DNA of 64,000 nt from Tribonema minus (taxonomy: Eukaryota; Sar; Xanthophyceae; Tribonematales; Tribonemataceae). The position numbers and the translations under genes are program-made. Location of the stretch: assembly GCA_017506865.1 (NCBI GenBank), contig JAFCMP010000109.1, positions 62,001-126,000 of the forward strand, read 5' to 3'. This document shows positions 12,641 through 22,242 of this stretch, piece by piece. Under the pieces are notes generated by a model. It was not told the DNA's origin. It was given only the letters and a program-made list of their open reading frames with translations, and ran no database searches. Positions within the stretch are counted from its first letter, which is position 1. Each line of letters starts with the position of its first letter.

Positions 12641-13333
12641 GTGCCAAATGGAGAGCAAAATGGAAAAGATGACACTCTGCTGCAAAATTTCCTGGCGAAG
12701 CGCAGAGAAATGCTCAAAGAGAATGCACGCGTTCGGAGAAACGAGAAGAGGAAGAGCGGAACCGACAAGCGGAATATATGTTTAGTCTACAGGTGCGGAA
12801 GACAGCGGGTTGAACATCATTGCAGCGGCCACAGTCATCAGCCGTCTGTGTTGCCCATTACCGACGACACACCAGATGATGAAACAGACTGCTGGGAGGA
12901 TGTACAGAGAGGCGACATGAATCACACCGAATCCAGTGCGGCGGAACATGACACTGAAGACACGCCTGCCGTGGCGACTTTGGCGGATCCAGAGGTAGCC
13001 AAGCAGCATGCGCTAGCATATATGGCATTCACAGAGGCCAGAAGCAGGCAGCGCGCAGAGGATGCACGTGCGAAGCGCATCGCAGATACTGCCAAAGAGC
13101 AGCGGGACCCGAACGCACTTGCGGCAGTAGACACAGCTGCTGGCGCCCGCGCCGGTGCCTCGGAGGGCTTCCACCAGGTCGCTGTGCTGCAACAGCCGAC
13201 GCTGTCCGCAGTGCCTGAGAGAGCTGAACCTGTGGTGGTCATGGGCATCCGATGGAGTCCACACAAAGACGTGCACCAAGTGTGGGATCGAGAAGCCACT
13301 TCCCTGCTTCAGTCAGAACAAGGTAAAACGTGA
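12641..13333 (+). CDS. Charged, coiled-coil ORF upstream of the HNH nuclease
   Basis: A 230-codon frame beginning at GTG (first ATG at 12710). The N-terminal third is basic (KRREMLKENARVRRNEKRKS), the middle is acidic, and residues about 125-165 are a helix-prone Arg/Ala/Glu-rich stretch (EARSRQRAEDARAKRIADTA). The last 60 codons overlap the start of the zinc-ribbon frame in another phase. The simplest reading is that this is the N-terminal part of the same protein as the HNH nuclease, separated from it by another single-base slip near 13250. It could also be an independent gene. No domain is recognised. Confidence 0.45.
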   Translation: MPNGEQNGKDDTLLQNFLAKRREMLKENARVRRNEKRKSGTDKRNICLVYRCGRQRVEHHCSGHSHQPSVLPITDDTPDDETDCWEDVQRGDMNHTESSAAEHDTEDTPAVATLADPEVAKQHALAYMAFTEARSRQRAEDARAKRIADTAKEQRDPNALAAVDTAAGARAGASEGFHQVAVLQQPTLSAVPERAEPVVVMGIRWSPHKDVHQVWDREATSLLQSEQGKT

Positions 13334-14645
13334 TGGACTTAATCATCTTGCAAGGAGTGCAAAGCACTCAGGCTGGCACGGATTCCAAGGATCCGCTCCG
13401 CTCATCCGCGACCCTGAAACCCAAAAAGCAACCGAGCACTTATGCTGTAGTGAAGTCTCCAGGGCAGAACTGGTGTTGAAGTTGGGTTATGGCATGCTGT
13501 AGCCCTATGTCAGGGGCATCTGCTGACTACTCACTTGTTGAAGTTGGTGTTGATCCTGATGTGATATTATACTTCAACGGTGATATTCATACTTCAACTT
13601 CATGCTAACTTCAACTGTCATATCACTGCTAAACGTGCAATAGCACGGCTCCACCCGTCTCAACTTCAACAACCAACAGCTCTTCTGGTGCGTCTAAGTG
13701 AGGCCAACAACCCACCATTATCAAACTTCAACAGTTTGAGTGTCTTGACTGACCTCACTATAGCATAATTGCTCGGTTGCTTTTTAGGTTTCAGGGTCGC
13801 GGATGAGCGGAGCAGATCCTGAACGTGACAACGCGCGATGCATTTATATCCTGTCTCGTCTCCAACTCCAAACATTCGTCGAAGAGGCGCGGCATGAACC
13901 AGCACGAGCTGACCAAGGCGAAATTTGTAGACACCTGTAGCGCGCAGGGTTATCGATGTGTCTATAGCGGCTTACCTCTGACATTCGCCCCCATGTCAGA
14001 CTGGCAGGCGAGGCCCTGAGCGTCGAGAGGCTCAATGACGACGAGGACTACACTGTTGACAACACGGCTGCTTCAGCGCTGGAGTTTAACACTAGAGCTG
14101 GTTGGAAAGTGGCGAAGGCCAAATACGCTGCCACGCACACCGACAGTGTGGACAACGCGACTGTGAAGGCTAACGTGCGTGAAGCTCTCTCCAAACCCAC
14201 AAAACGCAAACACTACGGGCGCATGCAGCAGAATGAGGAGGGAGGGGTCACTCTGATTCGATGTAGTGTCTGCTGTGTTTGGAAACTGAGAGATGACTTC
14301 TACGAGGACGCGGGCACGACATGCAATGCATGCGTGAGCGACAGAGCAAAGCTATATTTCACCACATGGCGAGGAGCGTTCAAGGGGTTGGTGGGCAGCG
14401 CGACTCATAGTTGCAAAACGCCCACCCGTGCGGCTCGTGGATTAGTGTGTGAAATTACATTCGAGGACCTCGTCGACATGTACAGGGAGCAGTGCGGTGC
14501 ATGCGCTCATTCTGATATTGATATTCCACTTACGACTAACGGAGACTGGAAGGTATCGCTCGAGAAACGCGATGTGAATATCGGTTACTCACGCCACACC
14601 TGCTGTTTCATCGCGCAAGAGTTCCAAGGAAGTGATCACCCATAG
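13257..14645 (+). pseudogene. Double zinc-ribbon/HNH endonuclease, split by an inserted element and two frameshifts
   Basis: Pieces in order: (1) a CTKCGIEKPLPCFSQNKVKR zinc knuckle (first Cys codon at 13272), whose partner SCKECK lies in another frame just after 13345; (2) the inserted repeat element 13388-13820; (3) a segment with SKHSSKRRGM and GYRCVYSGLPLTF, then, after a slip near 14005, LSVERLNDDEDYT and LEFNTR, the HNH core of viral-type nucleases; (4) a second unit with CSVC...CNAC, then QCGAC, VSLEKRDVNIGYS and CCFIAQEF, a second HNH core. Paired zinc-ribbon/HNH proteins like this are typical of large algal viruses and related mobile elements, where they act as homing or degradative nucleases. 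The two slips plus the insertion make the locus inactive as read. Its last 38 bases overlap the convergent recombinase-like gene. Confidence 0.75.
13388..13820. mobile_element. Non-autonomous inverted-repeat element, copy 2, inside the HNH gene
   Basis: Starts AGGATCCGCTCCGCTCATCC and ends with the complement AGGATCTGCTCCGCTCATCC, so the outer termini differ by one base. Internal blocks gcaaccgagcacttatgc and ctcaaactgttgaagtt match copy 1. It sits between the first zinc knuckle and the first HNH core of the nuclease, whose coding similarity resumes directly on both sides. Flanking bases (TCCA left, GAAC right) show no obvious target duplication, unlike copy 1, so the ends may have been altered after insertion. 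Confidence 0.85.
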
Positions 14646-15670
14646 GGCGCTGCATGTGCATGTGCAGGAGGTGACAATCCATGACCTGCTGCTGCTGCCA
14701 AGCGCGGTAGGCAGACATTCTCTGCACCTCCCACGAGTGGTGCCTGCTCTCCATCTGCTGAAAAGCTGTGGTGTGCACCTGCACCATCTGCTGCTGCGCC
14801 AGCCGCTGCCGCTCCTCCATCTGCTGCAGAGTTGCGGTGTGCACCTGCGCCATCTGCTGCTGCGCCAGCTGCTGCCGTGCCTCCCATGAATGAATCCGTT
14901 TCTCCATCTGCTCCTGCGCCTGCTGATGCGCCTGCTGCTGCGCCTGCCACGCCTGCTGCTGCTGCGCCTGCCACGCCTGCATGTTTTGCATGGCCATCGC
15001 CAGCAGCTCGGAGCCTGCTTGCGGATCGCCAGAGTCACCCCGGCTGCGCCCGCCTCCACCTCCCTTCCTGTACCTGTACTCGCCCTCGTCCTCGCCGCCG
15101 ACACTGGCGGTATCGGCCACGCTGCCGTCGCCGTTGAAGGTGTTGAAGAGGCGGCGCTTCTACGAGCGGTGTTCGGTCAGCCTGAACTGGTTGTAGTTGG
15201 AGATGGCAGCGTCCAGACTGCAGTGGATCATGTTCAACTTGTGGACCAGCATCTCTTGCGCCGCCCCGCGTCCTCCCTCTCCCTCCGCCTTGTACGCCTC
15301 CCTGAACACTTGAGTGACGCACTCGTTGCGCATGGAGTAGGGGCCCCACCTCGGGATGCCAAAGTGGCACATGCCCAGCTTCCTGATGACCTCAGTGAAC
15401 GTCTTCGACCCGATCAACTTCTTGCTGCTGCCCGCCAGGCCGATGATGCGGTCCAGCACGGGTTTGTCGGGCGCCTTGGCGCTCCTCTGCCATATCGACC
15501 TCATGGAGCGGCAGACGAAGAGGACGACCAGGTACATGCGCGTGAGGCCGGGCGGCAGCGGGATGGATGTGGGGAGAGGGTAGTTGAGGTACCGAGTTTT
15601 CTTCTTGGTCCGCCCAGCTGTCTTCTTGTTGGTAGGGCCGTCGATTGTCTGCATGAGCGACGCAAACATG

Positions 15671-15701
15671 TTAAATGCCACCATGACATGGTGGCATTTA
15701 A
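15671..15701. repeat. 31-bp perfect palindrome
   Basis: TTAAATGCCACCATG, a central A, then the exact complement. It lies in the last intron of the recombinase-like gene, directly next to the element fragment at 15706-15754. It would form a 15-bp hairpin. It could be the inner end of a rearranged element or a recombination site. Confidence 0.9.
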
Positions 15702-15705
15702 AGGC

Positions 15706-15754
15706 CTCGGTTGCTTCTTGGCTTTCAGGGTCGCGGATGAGCGGAGCGGATCCT
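15706..15754. mobile_element. Solo terminus of the inverted-repeat element family
   Basis: About 49 bases match the right end of copies 1 and 2 (cggttgct, then ctttcagggtcgcggatgag, ending cggatcct). It is followed by AATG (15755-15758), the same four bases that flank copy 1 on both sides. No opposing arm is present; the palindrome 15671-15701 takes its place. Confidence 0.75.
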
Positions 15755-18609
15755 AATGTTAGTCCTTGTGAAAACGAAACCACAAGCGCAAACATGCGGC
15801 GCTGCGGAACACGGTGTAAGCTGTGTAAGTAGTGTACGCAGTGCAGCTTCCAGTGGCTTGCATCGCAAATGTACTCACCAAGAAGAATTGCCATTCATCC
15901 TCGGTCCGCTCGGTGCCCTCGGTCCGCCTGGCGTAAACTAGTGATGCTCGGTTGTGCCAGACGTCCTGCTGTCGGACAGGCGTCTCCATGTAGGCGATGA
16001 GGTGGGCGAGCATCTCGAGAATGAAGCGGTCGTAGAGGTTGGCGCGCCCCTTTAGCAGGTACTTTGCAAGCTCCTCCACCCACGGTTCTCCAGTCAGGTG
16101 AGAAGTGTTGCCGACCGCGTCGTCCCGCGATGCTCGCTCGATGCCAATTTTGGCCCGCTTCTCAAGCTGCTTGCTGAGCTTGTCCAGGTCCGCCATTGTC
16201 CTGCCGTTCTCCTCCAGCCAGCTGTTGATGAGTCTCTCCCACGGGCCCCATGTACCCCGCAGCATGACGTTGATCATCTTGTCGTGCACGAGGCTGCCGT
16301 CGTCGGTGTTGACGAGACGCCCTCGTCGCATCTTGGTGTTGTCTCTGATGTTGGCTGACTGCTCGGCCGCCAGCTTCTTGCGCCAGTACTGCTGATAGTG
16401 CACTTGCTGGCTCTGCAAACGCTTGAAGTAGGGGGTGATGTCCTCCGTGTCGGCCGCGAGGTACTTGACGGTGTAGAGGAGGTAGAGGAAAGTGCAGTTG
16501 ATGCCGTTGACGCTGGTCGCCGTGTATATGTTCTCGTCCACGCCGACGTCCGCCGCCTTGCAGACGACCTCTGCTCTCGCAAGCGGCCAGCTCTGCACGA
16601 CCTCTTGCGCCTTCCGCCGGCCGGGGCCGGACACCAGATCGGTGAGTGACCTCGGCAGGGTGGCGCGTAGGTTGGCCCGAGGCAGCGGGGCCGAAGTCAC
16701 GTCAGGGCTGTCCTTGTGCGCTCTGCCCTCGCACCGCTCCAGCACGAGCTCGACCTCGTGTGGAGTGAGCAGCATGCAGCCCGATGGGCACGTCGGCAGC
16801 TGCCCGATGACCGCCGCCATGCTGAGGTTCTTCAGGCACTGTGAGACAGGAATGTCCGAGGCGCCCCCGATGGTAAGCTCGGGGAAGCGCATGAGGCGGA
16901 ACGTGTTGACCTGGCTCCACGGCAGTCCTGGCCAGCTGAGCCGACCGTAGAAGGTGTCGAGTGTGCTGTCGCTGTAGAGGTGGAAGGGGGAGGGCGGAAG
17001 CAGATGGCGGGCCGTGACGGTGTCGACGATGGCTTGCATGATGCCTCCGATGCGGGCGCCCTCCTCTATGGTGGTGTAGCAGCCGCCAAGCTCGCCCTCG
17101 CCAGCCTCCGATCCGCTGCCGAGCTCGCCCTCGCCCTCCATGCCTCCGCCGACGCTCTTGCCGACGCTCTCGCCGACGCTCTCGTCGTCGCTCTCGTCGT
17201 CGCTCTCGTCGTCGCCGTCATTATCGCCGTCATCATCGCCAGCATTGTCGTCCCCCTCCTGGTCCTCGACGTCGCGGTCGTCGGCGACCTCCTCCACTCG
17301 TCGTCGTAGATGCGAGCCGTGCGCTTGTCCTTCAAAATGCTGTTCTTGGCGAGCTTAGCAGTGTCGACTCGCTTGTTGGTTTTCTTGGGCCGCTCCGGGT
17401 CTGATGTGTAGTCGTAGAAGATGGCGACACTATTGAAGGCGATGACCCCGCGCTGCAGCAGGAAGTTGCACCACGCGTCGGTGAGGGCGGTGACGCCCTG
17501 CCCCGGGGCCACGTGCTCCAGCACGTATGACAGGCCGTACTCTTCGGTGCGCGCGGCCACATATGGCGCGGGGGGAGGGTCAGGAGCAGCGGTGGTCGCG
17601 CGGCTCAGGAGCAGCACATGAACGGCAACAGGAGCTCTGCAACATGTGAGTATGTCAGGCTCACAAATGTGCAAACTCATGTGGTGGTACAAGCACTTGA
17701 ACTGAGAGTATTGGTGTATATGCGATTGTATCTCACCTGTCCATACGTTTCTTGTAGAGGAACCAGCGCCCATTGTTGCCGGCGTCGAGCTTGCCACTGC
17801 CGTAGTAGGCAGTGTGGATCACCCTGAAAGGTGGCTCCATATAGTCCACCGACTCAACGTCCCCGCTAGGCTGAAACTCCCTGCACACTCTGACAGAGGG
17901 CTGGAATGATGAGGTCCGCTGGTTCGGGTTGTCGGGCTCGCACGCCACCACTCTCCCGCTGAACCACCCGTTCTCGTAAAGAAGATGCGGTAGTCTGAGA
18001 AGGATGTTGCGAAGTCGGCCGGCAGCTCGGGGACAAGGTCGTACTCTTCCTGGCCGCTGGCGGGCGGCGCAGGAGGGCGCGCAGAGGGGCGCGCAACGCG
18101 TGGCATCGGTGTTGGCGCCGATGCGCCGTAGCTGATCAGCAGAGACTGCCCCTTGGTGCCGACAAACAGACCGCCGTCCTTGAGCCGTGTCTTGCCGCTC
18201 TTCAGTCCATACCCTCCATGTCAGCGAACCTAGTGTAGTCAAAGACGATCTCCTGCTCTGATGTGGTTGGCTCGGGTGTGCAGTAGAGCTTCATCCTCTG
18301 CTTCGTGTCTGGGTCCACCACGTACGTCTGGAGTAGCTCCGTTGAGTACCTCCCACTCTTGGTCCATGAGATCTGGGCGAGGGGTAAGGACAGGTTCAAC
18401 TTGGTAAACATTCAAAGGAGTGAGTGCATATGTTACAAATATGGTGGTGGGTGATGCGTTACTATGGGCACAAGCAAAGTGTATAAGCTGCTTGCGCATC
18501 GATCAGCGCACGCTCACATCAGACACCAACCAACCATGCAGGCAAGTGACGCCAGGGTCACGCGTATATAGCTGCGAGGTGCGCGTGCATCAGTCACACA
18601 TGACGAAGT

Positions 18610-18830
18610 GCACACAGCAGGTGCATGACGCGCACATTGCACCAGCTCGTACCTCACTCTCAATGACCGACTCCAGGAGCGCGAATGTCTTGCCGATCTT
18701 GCGTGGCGGCACCTTAGTGTACACAGCAGGTGCATGACGCGCACATTGCACCAGCTCGTACCTCACTCTCAATGACCGACTCCAGGAGCGCGAATGTCTC
18801 GCCGACCTTGCGTGGCGGCACCTTAAGGTT
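18610..18830 (-). repeat. Near-identical duplication of an exon 3' edge with its splice donor
   Basis: The last 60 or so bases of the exon 18986-18762, its GTACGAGC donor and the following cacctgctgtgtac sequence are repeated once, about 114 bp downstream in the transcript. The copies differ at only a few positions. This is the youngest-looking example of the exon-edge arrays in this window. Confidence 0.9.
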
Positions 18831-19059
18831 CTTGAGTCTCTCAGCATCAGCCTTTGCTTTGCTGAGGTTGGCGTCGACGTCGTCAGGCACAAGTGTCGTT
18901 AGCACAGCCTTGGCGCCGCCGTAGAGATGCTTGCTCTTACGAGCTTCTTTGTTGACGCCGACGATGTCGGCCAACGCCATTGCCACCTGCATATGTGGAA
19001 AGGGGCATGTGTAGGGTTGGACAAGGCATGTGAGTAGGTGTTGCAATACTGCACCTGTG

Positions 19060-19482
19060 CGCAGCATTGCACCAGCGCAGTGTCAGGACACCATGCGACT
19101 TTGAAAAGTCTGGGGATGCAGGAGCACTGCACGGCGTCTGCAGACTGGGGACTACAGGGCATTGTGGCGCAGTCTGCGGGATACAGGACACGCACATCTA
19201 CTGCTGAGGTTGTTACAGCACTGCACCAGTGCAGTGTCAGGACACCAGGCGACTTTGCAAAGTCTGGGGATGCAAGAGCGCTGCACAGCGGCTGCAGGCT
19301 GGGGACTACAGGGCAAAGCGGTGCAGTCTGCGGGATACATGACACGCGCCACTACTTCTGAGGTCGTTACACACACTGCACCAGTGCAGTGCCAGGACAT
19401 CAAGTGACCTTGCAAAGTCTAAGGATGCAGGAGCGCTGCACAGCGACTGCAGACTGAGGACTACAGGTCAAAGCGGTGCAGT
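19060..19482. repeat. Tandem repeat, 154-155-bp unit, about 2.7 copies
   Basis: The block tgcacc(a)g.gcagtg.caggacac starts at about 19068, 19222 and 19377. Each copy continues with gcgacttt.aaagtctgggg and ctgcagactggggactacagg. It lies upstream of the first recognised exon of the recombinase-like gene. No coding capacity was found. Confidence 0.9.
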
Positions 19483-21984
19483 TCTGGAGTTTGCAAGCGG
19501 GCGTACCTAGTCTGCAGGTATGCAGCGCAGGCCCTGCTGTGAAGTCTTGAGACGAGTGGCCTGTGGTCGTGTAAACTGGGGAGTGTGCGCTGGCGGCATC
19601 GCTGTAGTCCGCAGACTGGAGGCCGCTGTGCTGATGCGTGAAGAGTATGGCGCAAGGGTAGGATTGAGAATATAACACCGTCAGTGAGAATATAGTGCGC
19701 GTCACCCTGTGGTCAGTTGACTCCACGGCGGATCCCCTTATATTCCCAGGGCTGTGGGCTGCCGTTGGGTCAGTGCGTGGTCTATATTATGCCGCGCTGT
19801 TGTTTCAGCTCTATACGTTCGCGCCTGTTGTTGCGCGGGAACTAGCCCTTTCAAACGCCAAGTGTTCCAAAACTTCACACGTCACGTGACGGTATTGTTC
19901 CAACACTTTTCAACTTTGACAAAAGATCGACACGCTGCCCGCACGGAATTGATCAAGTAACCGGAACTTCAACCGATCGTTTTTTAGTATGCATTAAAAT
20001 GCCAATGGATGGCTACACAGCCAGCAATGCTTGCTCGATAGGAGTTGTTGCATCTGCAGCAGCCTCACCAGCACCGTCACCACCATCATCAGAGGTGTCT
20101 GCTGTAGCCACCTCACGATTTAAATTTTGCAGAACGGTGCAAGCGCCCCTACTGTGGCTGCTCTTGGCCCACACCCTCATCCTAACCAACCCTGATCCTA
20201 ACCCTAACCCTAGCGGTGTGCCGTTTTGTGTGAGATCAACCTCCCCAAGGCATGGTCTTGTGCTGCTGCTGCAGGTGACGTGCTGCTTCGGCGGCGGCGG
20301 AGGCGCGAGCGGCGGCAGCCTGCTGCAGGAGCTGTATGTAAATAGGGCGTATTTGCCGACACCATGCGGTTCTGTGCAACCGTAATGCTTTATTCATGCA
20401 TGGATATGACATCTTGAACGAAAGTGGTGCATTGCATGAATATGAGGGAAGCCCCTGCCCCTCTCGTAAGATGCTGATCACTGCTGTGCCGGAGCATTAG
20501 ATGACAATGGAGGCATGCATGCAGATACCTTCCCCCGGGAGGCGAGCAGTGCGTCGTGTGCACGATCAACATCCAGTACCCACACACCTGGGTTCATGAA
20601 ACTTTCAATACATGCGATGCGTGAGTGCGCAGCTACACACAGGCAAGGCTGTAGCTGTACATAGATCAAAGTGACATGCGGTACATAGAGCCCGCACAAT
20701 GGATGTTTCACCTTGCCTGTCGCTCGATCCCTCACCAATCACAGCCCACCTAGCGAGAGGAAATGCCGACATCCCCAGTCGAGAGATGGATATCAGATAG
20801 ATCAAGTCTGATGACACCTCTTGTTTGCCCTTTGGCTGCCCGAGAAAATGCCGTTGCACTTCGGGGATGACCCAGAGCTCTATGCCCCCCTCCTCCAGGA
20901 TGTGCAAGAAAGGATAGAAGGGTGCAAATCGCAGCGTGCAGATGCCGATGTGTTGGTAGCGCACATCACCACTGCACTCGCCACAGCTTTGAGTCGGGGT
21001 GCCGTCACAGGAACAGGGGGAGGCAAGCCAACGAGCAGCACAGGCAAAGGTGTGGGGTGCTTCGTTTGCCTGGCAAGTATGGCCGACCTCGCCTGTGGAG
21101 CTCGCCGTCAAAGCACGAGGGCTGCTGCTAAGCGGATCAGGGACTATGGCGTCGACCTGCAGCACTCGGATGTGGAGGACCATGTAAGCCGCACGTTGAA
21201 GTGCAACGGGATGGCGGAAAGTCTTATACGTGTGTGTGCATGGCATCGTACATTGATTCCGACTTTGCAGTGGTTTTTCTTGGTCGTCGCATCTTGGCAG
21301 TGTGTATCCGACTGTGTGTTGTTGTGTAGCTGTTGTTTAGTAGGCCAGTCAGCGAGCAATCCGGATCCATGTCCTTGGTCCGACACGTGTCCCTCGCTGC
21401 CTGTCAAGCCTACTGATGATTGTGCATGACGCTGTGACTTTGGCTCGTGGTGTGAAGGGCTGTTCGCTGACGCCCGATCGTAAGCCCTGCATAGCGGTCG
21501 GTCGTAGGCCGAAAGCGGCGTCCTGTTTGTCAAGTCTCCCGCGTACTCCCTGGCCGGTGGAGTAATGCGTGGTGCATGGCACAGCCCCCCACCCCCCATT
21601 GGACTCTGTGCTGCAGAGCAGCTCATCGCAGATCATGCACATCGGCAATTGCTGAGCCGCCTCTTAGTCATGCATCATCGATACACTCCAGCTGAAGTGC
21701 TTCCGCAACATCCCAGCTGACCTATGTCACTCAAACGCAGCAAGGGCAGCTAGCAGAGGCCAAGCATTGCCCAACCAGAGACGGCCTGGACCAGTATAAT
21801 GATGCCGCACTTGCGATTAATGCAGTCAAAGCACGCAGCCGCCGCCTGCACGTACGCTGCAGTCACCGCGTCACCGCCCCCGCCCCCCCGCCGTCGCCCC
21901 CCCTCACACACACACACACATGCACACACACACACACACCAACACACCTGCCCCCCCCCCCCCCCCCCCCCCCCGGCGCTGCAG
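19483..21984. other. Spacer with a possible unassigned gene fragment
   Basis: Holds the second cgtcacgtgacg palindrome (19880-19891) and a short telomere-type run (20189-20215). A plus-strand frame from 20821 contains ordinary protein-like sequence for about 60 codons (LFALWLPEKMPLHFGDDPEL and a following amphipathic segment) and then becomes low-complexity. I recognise no family and no convincing splice pair. An ATG at 21799 opens a Pro/His-rich frame into the MYB gene, but the CA and C runs look more like an intron. Confidence 0.35.
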
Positions 21985-22211
21985 CCTGCGGATGACGACC
22001 TGGAGCAGGAGCGGCCCGGCAAGCGCCGCCTCGCGTCCGCGTCCACGGAAGACGACGGCGACGCCACCGATGACCCCGATGACGACGACCAAGAGTACAC
22101 CAGCGACTCCGACTACTACGCGCTCGTCTACTCCAGCCTGAAGCGCACCGCCAGCTTCGGCAGCAGCGGCAGCGGTGGCGACGCGTCGAGCTCCAGCGCG
22201 CGCCGCGGCAG

Positions 22212-22242
<31 letters not shown>

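Larger units (their letters stand above)
14608..18986 (-). pseudogene. Tyrosine-recombinase-like gene of a mobile element, decayed
   Basis: Exons in transcript order: 18986-18762, 18372-17737, 17636-15879, 15648-14608; the splice phases 0, 2 and 0 fit. Recombinase signs: a hydrophobic helix ending AYMETPVRQQDVW (candidate first catalytic Arg), then a C-terminal box with YSMRNE (in place of HxxR), MIHCS and, ten residues on, NYNQF (candidate nucleophile Tyr). This arrangement fits tyrosine recombinases of Crypton-like or virus-like elements. An acidic Asp/Glu/Ser tract encoded near 17310-17150 lies upstream, and a Gln-rich coiled coil (AWQAQQQQAWQAQQQAHQQA) follows. Breaks: frame slips near 18218, 17985 and 17310, and an in-frame TAG at 15160-15162 before about 180 more open codons. 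It is therefore a pseudogene as sequenced. No N-terminal exon was found. Confidence 0.55.

Noticed and set aside
13155..13502. A 115-codon ORF spanning the zinc knuckle and the start of element copy 2
   Set aside because: Its C-terminal part is translated element terminus (the same peptide string appears at other copies), so it is not a natural protein end.
19060..19482. Possible CRISPR-like array
   Set aside because: The repeats are long (about 155 bp), directly adjacent and diverged, with no spacers; the genome is eukaryotic.
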